Below, in pieces: positions 1-7,922 of a stretch of 16,112 nucleotides of DNA. Within the stretch, counting starts at the first letter, position 1. Each line of letters begins with the position of its first letter. The notes under the pieces were generated by a model. It saw nothing but the letters and a program-made list of their open reading frames with translations. It did not search any database and was not told the DNA's origin. Position numbers and translations under genes: made by a program. The stretch comes from an uncultured Clostridiaceae bacterium. GTDB lineage: Bacteria; Bacillota; Clostridia; Clostridiales; Oxobacteraceae. Location: positions 1 through 16,112 of the forward strand of contig CALCDS010000229.1 of the NCBI GenBank assembly GCA_937900065.1, given 5' to 3'.

Positions 1-11
1 AAAATTAAAGT

Positions 12-115
12 TTAGGTTCTGTCTAACGGAGATGTTGATTTTTGAGCATCCCGCTTACCTGTTCTCGCTCACTTGGATTGCTCAAAAATCAACATCATAC
101 TTTATACTATAACAT
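12..115. repeat. Palindromic interspersed repeat, copy 1
   Basis: An 18-bp perfect inverted repeat (31-48 with 79-96, GATGTTGATTTTTGAGCA and its complement) encloses a 30-nt centre (49-78). The flank 12-30 matches the flank of copy 2 (3213-3231), and the tail after the right arm (CATACTTTATACTATAACAT) resembles the tails of the other copies. Bases 6-14 (TAAAGTTTA) may form a loose terminal inverted repeat with ATACTTTA at 97-104. No coding capacity. The single-stranded form would be a strong hairpin, but no T-tract follows the right arm, so it is not a classic terminator. It lies upstream of murA. Confidence 0.8.
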
Positions 116-116
116 A

Positions 117-141
117 GCCAAAATCAAAAATAAATTTTGGC
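117..141. other. Small hairpin upstream of murA
   Basis: GCCAAAAT (117-124) and ATTTTGGC (134-141) form an 8-bp stem around a 9-nt loop. It could be a weak terminator for an upstream gene outside the window, but no clear T-run follows on +. Function is unassigned. Confidence 0.3.
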
Positions 142-193
142 TTATATGATTTAACTGATGGGACAAATTTCCTTTATACATATTAATAAATAA

Positions 194-236
194 TGATATA
201 ATTATCATGGTATCTTTGAAAATGGTATCTTTGAAA
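194..236 (+). promoter_or_regulatory. Candidate extended -10 and 15-bp tandem duplication in the murA leader
   Basis: TGATATAAT at 194-202 is an extended -10 element with a perfect TATAAT and no good -35. It would start transcription near 209 and give a leader of about 60 nt. The 15-mer ATGGTATCTTTGAAA is present twice, back to back and without mismatch (207-221 and 222-236). An alternative promoter, TTGAAA 231-236 with TATGAA 254-259 (17-bp spacer), would leave almost no leader. Confidence 0.4.
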
Positions 237-272
237 TTTGAAATTAAATTTATTATGAATACATAGGAATGG

Positions 273-1538
273 GTGAAGGAGTTGGAAAAATTTATTATAG
301 AAGGCGGAAAAAGACTTGTAGGTTCCATACCTATAAGCGGGGCAAAAAATGCTGCCCTTGCGCTCCTTCCTGCGGCGATGCTTGCGGATGAAGGCGTCTG
401 TGTACTTGAAAATCTTCCTGATATAGATGATGTAAAGGTATTTATTGAAATAATAAGACAGTTAGGCGGAAAAGTTGACCGCATCGGAGATTATACTTTT
501 TCGATAGACAGCAGAAATGTTTCGTCATATAAATGCAAATCTGATGACGTAAAAAAGATGAGAGCTTCTTATTACCTTCTTGGTGCGATGCTTGGCAAAT
601 TCAAAAAGGCCGAAGTTTATTATCCAGGCGGATGCAACATAGGTGTAAGGCCCATTGATCAGCATATAAAAGGCTTTCAGGCACTAGGCGCCAAAGTTGT
701 AACTGAACATGGCGTAATAAAAATGTATGCGGACAGGTTGATTGGAAGCTCGATTTACTTGGATGTTGTCAGTGTTGGAGCAACTATCAATATAATGCTT
801 GCTGCCTGTAAGGCCGAAGGTATCACTGTAATCGAAAATGCTGCCAAAGAGCCTCATGTGGTTGATGTTGCAAACTTTCTAAACAGCATGGGCGCAAATA
901 TAAAGGGCGCAGGTACTGATGTAATAAGGATAAAAGGCGTAAACAGACTTAAGGGTTGTACATATACTGTAATACCCGATCAGATAGAAGCAGGGACATT
1001 TATGATCGCTGCTGCAGCTACTTGCGGCGATGTCACTTTAAAAAACGTGATACCAAAGCATCTTACGTCAATAACGGCAAAGCTTGTGGAAATGGGAGTA
1101 AAAGTCGAAGAGGGTGCGGATAGTGTGAGGGTGCTCGGTGTTGCAAAACCTAAAGCCATTAATTTAAAGACGCTTCCATATCCGGGGTTCCCAACCGATT
1201 TGCAGCAGCCCATGACATCCGTGCTCGCTGTTGCAGACGGAAGGAGCATAGTAACTGAAAGCATATTCGAAGGAAGATTCAAGCATGTTGACGAATTGAA
1301 ACGCATGGGTGCAAATATTAAAGTTGAGGGAAGAATGGCTGTTATAGACGGAATACCGAAACTTTCGGGTGCACAGGTCTGCGCCAGTGACCTAAGGGCA
1401 GGTGCAGCACTGATTATCGCAGGACTTATAGCGGACGGCTATACTGAAGTAAGTGGAATAAGGCATATAGACAGAGGTTATGAAAACATTGAAAAAAAGC
1501 TTAATTCTCTCGGAGCGAACATAAAGAGGGTCAAGTGA
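273..1538 (+). CDS. murA: UDP-N-acetylglucosamine 1-carboxyvinyltransferase (MurA)
   Basis: This cytoplasmic enzyme transfers enolpyruvate from PEP to UDP-GlcNAc, the first committed step of peptidoglycan synthesis. The 421-residue length is normal for the EPSP synthase/MurA family. Visible residues include Lys25-Asn26 in SGAKNAA, Arg97 in MRAS, catalytic Cys121 in PGGCNIG (the fosfomycin target) and the Asp of GFPTDLQQPM. Cys rather than Asp at position 121 predicts a fosfomycin-sensitive form. Firmicutes often carry two MurA paralogues, and I cannot tell MurA1 from MurA2/MurZ here. The GTG start at 273 has only a short AGGA (265-268) four bases upstream. A TTG at 282 would give the family-like N-terminus MEKFII but abuts AAGGAG, so GTG is preferred with some doubt. 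Downstream is a strong terminator, so it is probably monocistronic. Confidence 0.95.
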   Translation: MKELEKFIIEGGKRLVGSIPISGAKNAALALLPAAMLADEGVCVLENLPDIDDVKVFIEIIRQLGGKVDRIGDYTFSIDSRNVSSYKCKSDDVKKMRASYYLLGAMLGKFKKAEVYYPGGCNIGVRPIDQHIKGFQALGAKVVTEHGVIKMYADRLIGSSIYLDVVSVGATINIMLAACKAEGITVIENAAKEPHVVDVANFLNSMGANIKGAGTDVIRIKGVNRLKGCTYTVIPDQIEAGTFMIAAAATCGDVTLKNVIPKHLTSITAKLVEMGVKVEEGADSVRVLGVAKPKAINLKTLPYPGFPTDLQQPMTSVLAVADGRSIVTESIFEGRFKHVDELKRMGANIKVEGRMAVIDGIPKLSGAQVCASDLRAGAALIIAGLIADGYTEVSGIRHIDRGYENIEKKLNSLGANIKRVK

Positions 1539-1563
1539 TATTGTAAAGAGAAACCAAAGTGTT

Positions 1564-1589
1564 CCCTTCACCATAATTATGATGAAGGC
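1564..1589 (+). other. Imperfect hairpin just after murA
   Basis: CCTTCACCAT and ATGATGAAGG (about 1565-1588) form a 10-bp stem with one mismatch and no T-tract. It may be a minor processing or protecting structure on the murA transcript. Confidence 0.25.
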
Positions 1590-1667
1590 GTTGTATCGTT
1601 ATATGAATTAAAAATTGCTTGGAAAATGGCTGATTACCAAAGCCTTATTAAAGTATACTTAAAATGA

Positions 1668-1717
1668 AAGGGCCTATAAAATTGGTTTATTTGTCAATTT
1701 TATAGGCCCTTCTTTTG
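1668..1717 (+). terminator. Terminator after murA
   Basis: A perfect 17-bp stem (1668-1684 with 1695-1711, AAGGGCCTATAAAATTG and its complement) encloses a 10-nt loop and is followed by TCTTTT. The T-tract is short, but the stem is strong and the site is right for ending the murA transcript. Confidence 0.75.
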
Positions 1718-1766
1718 ATAATTATATATTATTATTTCTTTATCTCTGTGAAAGGCATTATTTAAC

Positions 1767-1775
1767 TGATATAAT
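1767..1775 (+). promoter_or_regulatory. Candidate extended -10 promoter of walJ
   Basis: TGATATAAT at 1767-1775 is an extended -10 with a perfect TATAAT and no convincing -35. Transcription would begin near 1782, giving a very short leader that still contains AGGAGG at 1784-1789. Confidence 0.45.
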
Positions 1776-1795
1776 ATTTTGTGAGGAGGAAGGAC

Positions 1796-2587
1796 ATGAT
1801 GTGGTTTTGTTCATTATCTAGTGGAAGCAGCGGGAATTGTATATATGTGGGCAGTGAAAGAGCCAATATTCTGGTAGATGCCGGAATAAGCGGCAAAAAG
1901 ATTGGAGCCTCCCTCAAAGAGATAGGCATATCTGCAAAAGATATTGATTGCATTCTGGTAACCCATGAGCACTCGGACCATATCCATGGAGTCGGAGTCA
2001 TGTCAAGGATGTTTAACGTACCGATTTATGCCAATAATAATACCTGGGAAGCAATGCAAGGCGAGATAGGGGATATAAAAGAGGAAAATATCAGGGTATT
2101 GAAAAATGATGATCCGTTTTCAATAGGCGATATAGATATAAAAGCATACAGCATTCCGCATGATGCGGCGGATCCGGTCGGTTATTGCTTTTGGTCAGGC
2201 GGCAAGAAGATAAGCATTGCTACAGATATGGGCCACGTGAGTGAAAATGTTTTGAATAACATAAAAGAATCCGACCTTGTGCTTCTTGAATCCAACCATG
2301 ATGTTGAGATGCTTAAAGCAGGTCCATACCCTTATACGCTAAAGCGCAGGATATTAAGCAGTACAGGCCATCTTTCAAACGATGATGCAGGGGAGACGGT
2401 AGCAAAACTGCTAAATGATAAATATATGACAGTGGTACTGGGACACTTAAGTGCACACAATAATTATCCTGAACTTGCATATGCTACGGTCATGTCTATC
2501 TTGAATGAGCATGATATAAAAGTAGACAGGGATATAAGCATAGAACTTGCAGGAAGGCAAAATGTAAGCCGTTTTTTTGAATTGTAA
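1796..2587 (+). CDS. walJ: Metallo-beta-lactamase-fold protein WalJ (YycJ)
   Basis: A 263-residue metallo-beta-lactamase-fold hydrolase of the WalJ/YycJ family. The metal motif HEHSDH (residues 57-62 from this start) is intact. Further on are TDMGH and LGHLSAHNN, likely the other metal ligands. The N-terminal segment SLSSGSSGN is typical of the family. Members are cytoplasmic and have been linked in bacilli to nuclease activity, mutation avoidance and the WalRK region; the substrate here is inferred. The reading frame is open from a GTG at 1781, but that codon precedes and spans the ribosome binding site AGGAGG (1784-1789), so ATG 1796 (six bases after it) is chosen; ATG 1799 is also possible. 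rlmH follows, an order often seen in Firmicutes. No walR or walK genes are in the window. Confidence 0.9.
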   Translation: MMWFCSLSSGSSGNCIYVGSERANILVDAGISGKKIGASLKEIGISAKDIDCILVTHEHSDHIHGVGVMSRMFNVPIYANNNTWEAMQGEIGDIKEENIRVLKNDDPFSIGDIDIKAYSIPHDAADPVGYCFWSGGKKISIATDMGHVSENVLNNIKESDLVLLESNHDVEMLKAGPYPYTLKRRILSSTGHLSNDDAGETVAKLLNDKYMTVVLGHLSAHNNYPELAYATVMSILNEHDIKVDRDISIELAGRQNVSRFFEL

Positions 2588-2692
2588 TCTTGTTTGATAT
2601 AGACTTTAATACATATGCCAATGATATAGTATAGACCGTAAATAATGAAAAAGTTAAGGACGCAGCTTATGTAAAGAGATGAGCGGAGGAAG

Positions 2693-3178
2693 ATGGCATT
2701 GAATATAAACATAATTGCCGTAGGAAAGCTTAAAGAAAAGTATTTTAAAGAAGGGGCAAGCGAATATTTAAAAAGGTTAAGCAGGTTTTGCAAAATCGAG
2801 ATAATCGAGGTACATGACGAAAAGATACCTGATAATCCGAACTCAACCGAGATTGAAATGGTAAAGCAAAAAGAAGGGGAGCAGATTAAAAAACATCTAA
2901 AGATAGATGCTTATAAAATAGCTCTTTGCATAGAAGGCGAGATGATGTCCTCTGAAAAGTTGTCCTCAAAAATAAATTCTCTTATGATAAACGGCATAAG
3001 CAATATAGTTTTTGTGATAGGAGGTTCAGTGGGATTGTCATCTGAAGTTGTAAGGGACTGTGATTTTCAGCTGTCATTTTCAAAAATGACCTTTCCCCAT
3101 CAGCTTATGCGGCTCATACTTCTTGAGCAGATATATAGAAGTTTCAAGATCATAAACAATGAAACATATCATAAATAA
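2693..3178 (+). CDS. rlmH: 23S rRNA (pseudouridine1915-N3)-methyltransferase RlmH
   Basis: RlmH methylates N3 of pseudouridine 1915 in helix 69 of 23S rRNA on assembled 70S ribosomes, using S-adenosylmethionine. The 161-residue length matches the family's usual size. The SPOUT-type SAM-binding loop is visible as GGSVGLS (residues 110-116), followed by the highly conserved stretch from FSKMTFPHQ to LEQIYR (about 129-149) and the C-terminal YHK (159-161). The sequence strongly resembles the Bacillus protein. The start ATG follows GGAGG (2685-2689) with a short 3-nt gap. It lies 105 bp after walJ with no terminator between, so co-transcription is plausible, although TGATATAGT at 2622-2630 could be an internal promoter. 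A palindromic repeat begins 35 bp downstream. Confidence 0.95.
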   Translation: MALNINIIAVGKLKEKYFKEGASEYLKRLSRFCKIEIIEVHDEKIPDNPNSTEIEMVKQKEGEQIKKHLKIDAYKIALCIEGEMMSSEKLSSKINSLMINGISNIVFVIGGSVGLSSEVVRDCDFQLSFSKMTFPHQLMRLILLEQIYRSFKIINNETYHK

Positions 3179-3212
3179 AGTACCCATATATCTCTATATT
3201 AAGCTCTGTATA

Positions 3213-3312
3213 TTAGGTCCTGTTTGACGGAGATGTTGATGTTTGAGCAATCCAAGTGCGAACTGGCGAGCGGGATGCTCAAAACATCAACATTATACTA
3301 ACCTTATAACAT
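3213..3312. repeat. Palindromic interspersed repeat, copy 2
   Basis: The arms are 3232-3249 (GATGTTGATGTTTGAGCA) and 3276-3293, which carries one extra A. The left flank (AGGTCCTGTTTGACGGA, 3215-3231) and the right tail (TTATACTAACCTTATAACAT) match copy 1 in the same orientation. The 26-nt centre (3250-3275), however, matches the reverse complement of the copy 1 centre, including ATCCAAGTG at one end and GCGGGA at the other. It lies between rlmH and the membrane protease gene and may contribute to that gene's promoter. Confidence 0.8.
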
Positions 3313-3344
3313 CGTAAAAATACTTGCATGAAAGGAATGATCCG

Positions 3345-3992
3345 ATGTTTCGAAATTTCAGCTTGCTTGGTGCGCTGATAAGCCTTCCAGGCATATTGCT
3401 TGGTTTTACATTTCATGAATATGCCCATGCATATATGGCTGTAAAATTTGGAGATCCTACTCCAAAGATGGATGGAAGGCTCACGGTAAATCCTCTTGCT
3501 CATGTGGATATATGGGGGCTTTTGCTCATACTGGTTACGGGTTTTGGATGGGCAAAGCCTGTGCGCACAAACCCTTCCTATTACAGGGGCGACATAAGGC
3601 AAAAAGAGCTTATAGTATCGTTTTCCGGGCCTGTTGCCAATCTTATAATTGCATTTGCAGCAGCTTTTATATATGTAATGTTATCTAAATTCGGTATTTT
3701 TTATAAAATGGGAAGCAGCTCACTTGAGATAATCTTAGCAATATTTGGTACGACAATATGGATCAACTGCGTATTGTTTGTATTTAATCTGGTGCCGATT
3801 CCGCCTCTTGATGGTTTCCATATACTTTTGGATATATTTCCACAGATACCATATAGGCTTGTATATGCTATGGAAAGATATGGATATATAGTGCTGCTGA
3901 TTTTTGTAATAAGCGGTGCATCGAATACAATCATAGGCGGGGGAGCATCGATAATATTTAATTTTATTCAGAGGTTGATGCTCCTGCTTTGA
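3345..3992 (+). CDS. Site-2 protease-like membrane zinc metalloprotease (M50 family)
   Basis: A 215-residue polytopic membrane protein of peptidase family M50, of the compact clostridial/bacillary type without a PDZ domain. The zinc motif HEYAH (residues 24-28, catalytic Glu25) sits in the first hydrophobic helix, and the third ligand motif NLVPIPPLDG (148-157, Asp156) lies in a later helix. Additional hydrophobic segments lie near 57-70, 93-113, 127-147 and 181-190. Family members cut other proteins within the membrane; the target here is unknown and no anti-sigma factor gene is adjacent. The frame is open from TTG 3324, but ATG 3345 is chosen because AAAGGA (3331-3336) lies eight bases before it. 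Repeat copy 2 ends about 30 bp upstream. No clear terminator follows. Confidence 0.9.
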   Translation: MFRNFSLLGALISLPGILLGFTFHEYAHAYMAVKFGDPTPKMDGRLTVNPLAHVDIWGLLLILVTGFGWAKPVRTNPSYYRGDIRQKELIVSFSGPVANLIIAFAAAFIYVMLSKFGIFYKMGSSSLEIILAIFGTTIWINCVLFVFNLVPIPPLDGFHILLDIFPQIPYRLVYAMERYGYIVLLIFVISGASNTIIGGGASIIFNFIQRLMLLL

Positions 3993-4050
3993 ACAGTTTG
4001 ATATAACAGAAAAACCTGCATAAACTCTAAATATTTTTGCTGTGTTCATA

Positions 4051-4079
4051 TTGAAAAAAAGTGCTGTTACAGTTAAAAT
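4051..4079 (+). promoter_or_regulatory. Promoter candidate for pyruvate:ferredoxin oxidoreductase
   Basis: TTGAAA (4051-4056) and TAAAAT (4074-4079) are separated by exactly 17 bp, a good sigma-A-type pair. Transcription would start near 4086, giving a leader of about 160 nt. That leader contains a small hairpin, GCGAA/TTCGC (4152-4156, 4162-4166), and a TTGTTTAA half-site near 4184 that resembles half of a Rex operator; a full Rex palindrome is not seen. Confidence 0.5.
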
Positions 4080-4245
4080 AAAATTGTATGGGTGTGCGTA
4101 TATACATTGAAGTTTGGATTATGTATATCCAGATGAAATTTTTTAATGATAGCGAAGTATTTTCGCAAAATAGATTTTCTATATTTGTTTAACTCGAGAA
4201 AATACATTCTCTATCGTAATATTTTAGATGAGGAGGAACACATAT

Positions 4246-7200
4246 ATGACCAAAGTCATGAAAACTATGGATGGGAATGAAGCGGCTGCATATGCGGCAT
4301 ATGCCTTTACAGATGTAGCGGCCATATACCCGATTACCCCATCGTCACCAATGGCAGAACATGTTGATGAGTGGAGCGCCCATGGAAAGAAAAATATCTT
4401 TGGGCAAAAAGTAAAGGTCGTAGAGATGGAGTCTGAGGGAGGCGCATCAGGTGCAGTCCATGGTTCACTTTCAGCAGGTGCGTTGACCACGACGTTTACC
4501 GCATCCCAAGGATTGCTTTTAATGATTCCTAATATGTATAAAATAGCTGGTGAATTGCTTCCTGGAGTATTCCATGTATCAGCCCGTGCATTAGCTGGAC
4601 ATGCTCTTTCTATTTTTGGAGATCATTCCGATGTTATGGCATGCAGGCAGACAGGTTTTGCAATGCTCGCATCAGGGAGTGTACAGGAAGTTATGGATCT
4701 GGCTGGGATTGCGCACCTTTCGGCAATCAAATCCAGAGTTCCATTCATACATTTCTTTGATGGTTTTAGAACCTCACATGAGATTCAAAAGATTGAATTA
4801 ATAGATTACGAGGAATATAAAAAGCTTATAGATTACGATGCATTGAATGAATTCAGGAAGAGATCATTGAATCCTGAGCACCCGGTTCTAAAGGGGACAG
4901 CACAGAATCCTGATATATTCTTCCAGGCAAAGGAAGCTTCAAACAAATTCTATGAAGCTGTTCCGGATATTGTTGAAGGATATATGAGGGATATTGAAAA
5001 AGTAACCGGAAGATCATATCATCCGTTTGATTATTATGGAGATCCGCAAGCAGAAAATGTTATTGTAGCAATAGGTTCTGTATGCGATACAACTGAAGAA
5101 GTTATTGACTACTTAAGAGCAAAGGGAGAAAAGGTTGGATTGTTGAAAGTTCATCTTTACAGGCCTTTCTCTGCTAAATACTTCTTCAATGCAATGCCAA
5201 AGACGGTAAAGAGGATTGCAGTACTTGACAGGACAAAGGAAAGTGGAGCAATAGGCGAGCCTTTATATGAGGATGTACGCACATTGTACTTTGATGCCGA
5301 TGTAAGGCCGGTAATAGTTGGAGGACGTTATGGACTTGGCTCTAAAGATACGACTCCGGCTCATATAGTAGCAGTATTTGAGAATTTAAAGCAGGATAAT
5401 CCGAAGAATCATTTCACAGTCGGTATTGTTGATGATGTTACAAACTTATCTTTGCCTATTGGAGAAGATATAAATACAACACCATCAGGTACGATACAGT
5501 GTAAATTCTGGGGCCTTGGCTCGGATGGAACTGTAGGTGCAAACAAGAGTGCTATAAAGATAATAGGAGACGATACCGATCTTTATGCACAGGCATACTT
5601 TGCATATGACTCCAAGAAGTCAGGCGGAGTTACTATGTCACACTTAAGGTTCGGCAAAAAGCCTATCAAGTCTCCGTATTTAATCAATCAGGCAGACTTT
5701 ATCGCATGCCACAACCAGTCATATGTATATAAATATGATGTACTGGCCGGACTTAAAAAGGGAGGCACATTCCTTTTAAACTGCATGTGGACGCCTGAAG
5801 AACTTGATAGCAAATTGCCGGCTTCAATGAAAAGATACATTGCAAAGAACAATATCAATTTCTATATATTGAATGCTGTTAAGATAGCCGGTGATATAGG
5901 ACTAGGCGGCAGAATAAACATGGTTATGCAATCAGCATTCTTTAAGCTGACAAATGTAATCCCTGTCGATGAAGCTATGGATTATTTAAAGAAATATGTT
6001 GTCAAGATGTACGGCAGGAAGGGCGACAATGTTGTAAGAATGAATCAGCTTGCAATTGACAAGGGTGCTGAATCACTTGTTAAGGTAAATGTTCCTGCAT
6101 CATGGGTAAATGCTGAAGACACTGAAGAGGCAGCTGCGGATAAAGATGTTCCAAAGTTCATAAAGGATATAGTGGTTCCGATGAACAGGCAGGAAGGAGA
6201 TAAGTTACCTGTAAGTGCATTTAAAGGAATAGAGGACGGCAGATTCCCGCTTGGAACTGCGGCATACGAGAAGCGCGGTATTGCAGTGAGAGTTCCAAAA
6301 TGGGATAAGACAAAGTGCATACAGTGCAACCAATGCTCATTGGTTTGCCCTCATGCTGCAATAAGGCCTATACTGCTGGATGCCGAAGAGGCTGCTAAGG
6401 CTCCTGAAAGCTTTGAAACGATAAAAGCATTAGGCGGAAAGCAATTTGAAGGATATAAGTTCAGAATACAGGTAAGCCCATTGGATTGTACAGGTTGCGG
6501 AAGCTGCGCAAATGTATGTCCGGCTAAGGGCAAAGCCCTCAGTATGGAACTTCTTGAGACACAGGCGGATAGGGAGACAAAGAATTGGAACTATGCAATG
6601 ACCGTAAAAGTCAAAGACAACCTTGCAAAGCTTGAAACTGTAAAGGGGAGCCAGTTCGCACAGCCGCTTCTCGAATTCTCAGGCGCATGCGCAGGTTGCG
6701 GCGAGACGCCATATGTAAAGCTTGTAACTCAATTGTTCGGCGATAGGATGATGATAGCAAATGCCACAGGTTGTTCATCAATTTGGGGCGGCAGCGCACC
6801 ATCGACTCCTTACTGCAAGAATGCACAAGGCAAAGGACCTGCATGGGCCAACTCATTGTTCGAGGATAATGCTGAATATGGATTTGGTATGTTCCTTGGA
6901 GTTAAACAGATAAGGGAGAGGTTAGCCGACCTCATGAAGAAGGCTTTGACACTTGACATTTCAGATGAGCTTAAGGCTGCCATGAATCAGTGGCTTGCAG
7001 GAATGAACGATGCCAAAGAGTCCAAGGAAGCATCCAATAAGATAGCTCCACTGCTTGACAAGTATGCATCCGATCCTGTGATAAAGGAAATAATTGAGAA
7101 GAAAGATTATCTCATAAAGAAATCCCAGTGGATATTCGGAGGAGACGGCTGGGCATATGATATCGGATACGGCGGACTGGATCATGTTCTAGCCCAGGAT

Positions 7201-7767
7201 GAAGATGTCAATGTTCTGGTTGTGGATACGGAAGTATACTCCAATACTGGCGGACAGTCATCAAAAGCTACACCTGCCGCTGCTATAGCCAAGTTTGCCG
7301 CATCAGGCAAGAGGGTTAAGAAAAAGGACCTTGGAGCTATGGCTATGACTTATGGTTATGTATATGTTGCTCAAATTGCACTTGGTGGTAATATGAACCA
7401 GGCAATCAAGGCTATTTCTGAAGCTGAAAGCTATCATGGACCATCTTTGATAATTGCTTATGCTCCGTGCATCAACCATGGCTTAAAGGTAGGCATGGGA
7501 AATACCATAGATGAAGAGAAGAGAGCTGTTGAGGCTGGATACTGGCACCTTTACAGATACAATCCGCTTCTTAAAGCAGAAGGAAAGAATCCGTTTGTAC
7601 TGGATTCTAAAGAACCTACAGGTTCGTTTAGAGACTTCCTCATGGGTGAAGTAAGGTATTCATCTTTGCTCAAGGAATTCCCGGATACTGCTGAAGAGCT
7701 GTTTGCCAAATCTGAAAGAGATGCAAAAGAAAGATACGAAAGCTACAAGAGAATGGCTCAAGCTTAA
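4246..7767 (+). CDS. nifJ: Pyruvate:ferredoxin (flavodoxin) oxidoreductase, single-chain
   Basis: The enzyme oxidises pyruvate with CoA to acetyl-CoA and CO2 and reduces ferredoxin, the central step of clostridial fermentation. It is cytoplasmic, oxygen-sensitive and normally dimeric. The 1173-residue chain has all fused domains. The N-terminal domain has YPITPSSPM (28-36) with Thr31, Glu64 and Arg114 at the same numbers as key residues of the Desulfovibrio africanus enzyme. Two ferredoxin-like [4Fe-4S] motifs begin at Cys691 (CIQCNQC) and Cys748 (CTGCGSC). The proximal cluster begins with CAGCGE (Cys815). The thiamine-diphosphate motif GDGWAYDIG starts at 966, with VYSNTGGQ further on. The frame is open from ATG 4228, but that ATG precedes AGGAGG (4231-4236), so ATG 4246 is the start. 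Expression is likely high given the strong ribosome binding site and terminator. Confidence 0.97.
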   Translation: MTKVMKTMDGNEAAAYAAYAFTDVAAIYPITPSSPMAEHVDEWSAHGKKNIFGQKVKVVEMESEGGASGAVHGSLSAGALTTTFTASQGLLLMIPNMYKIAGELLPGVFHVSARALAGHALSIFGDHSDVMACRQTGFAMLASGSVQEVMDLAGIAHLSAIKSRVPFIHFFDGFRTSHEIQKIELIDYEEYKKLIDYDALNEFRKRSLNPEHPVLKGTAQNPDIFFQAKEASNKFYEAVPDIVEGYMRDIEKVTGRSYHPFDYYGDPQAENVIVAIGSVCDTTEEVIDYLRAKGEKVGLLKVHLYRPFSAKYFFNAMPKTVKRIAVLDRTKESGAIGEPLYEDVRTLYFDADVRPVIVGGRYGLGSKDTTPAHIVAVFENLKQDNPKNHFTVGIVDDVTNLSLPIGEDINTTPSGTIQCKFWGLGSDGTVGANKSAIKIIGDDTDLYAQAYFAYDSKKSGGVTMSHLRFGKKPIKSPYLINQADFIACHNQSYVYKYDVLAGLKKGGTFLLNCMWTPEELDSKLPASMKRYIAKNNINFYILNAVKIAGDIGLGGRINMVMQSAFFKLTNVIPVDEAMDYLKKYVVKMYGRKGDNVVRMNQLAIDKGAESLVKVNVPASWVNAEDTEEAAADKDVPKFIKDIVVPMNRQEGDKLPVSAFKGIEDGRFPLGTAAYEKRGIAVRVPKWDKTKCIQCNQCSLVCPHAAIRPILLDAEEAAKAPESFETIKALGGKQFEGYKFRIQVSPLDCTGCGSCANVCPAKGKALSMELLETQADRETKNWNYAMTVKVKDNLAKLETVKGSQFAQPLLEFSGACAGCGETPYVKLVTQLFGDRMMIANATGCSSIWGGSAPSTPYCKNAQGKGPAWANSLFEDNAEYGFGMFLGVKQIRERLADLMKKALTLDISDELKAAMNQWLAGMNDAKESKEASNKIAPLLDKYASDPVIKEIIEKKDYLIKKSQWIFGGDGWAYDIGYGGLDHVLAQDEDVNVLVVDTEVYSNTGGQSSKATPAAAIAKFAASGKRVKKKDLGAMAMTYGYVYVAQIALGGNMNQAIKAISEAESYHGPSLIIAYAPCINHGLKVGMGNTIDEEKRAVEAGYWHLYRYNPLLKAEGKNPFVLDSKEPTGSFRDFLMGEVRYSSLLKEFPDTAEELFAKSERDAKERYESYKRMAQA

Positions 7768-7777
7768 AATAAGAATA

Positions 7778-7817
7778 AAAAAATGCGGCACTGATTTTCA
7801 GTGCCGCATTTTTTTTG
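7778..7817. terminator. Bidirectional terminator between nifJ and degV
   Basis: A perfect 14-bp GC-rich stem, AAATGCGGCACTGA (7781-7794) with its complement (7798-7811), has a 3-nt loop. It is followed by a T-run to 7816 on + and preceded by an A-run that becomes a T-run on -. It can therefore end both the + gene nifJ and the convergent - gene degV. Confidence 0.92.
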
Positions 7818-7922
7818 TGAAGCAAAGCTTAATAAGACAAACTAGCTTAATATTTTTGAATGCATTTGAACTTATAGTTTGTATATTTATAATATCGAAA
7901 TCCATACTTTATAAGACCTATA

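Noticed and set aside
1648..1662. TTAAAGTATACTTAA palindrome as a solo end of the repeat family
   Set aside because: It matches the TAAAGTATA end motif but is short and AT-rich, with no other repeat sequence around it; chance is likely.
4184..4200. Rex operator upstream of nifJ
   Set aside because: Only one half-site (TTGTTTAA) is present; the second half is missing.
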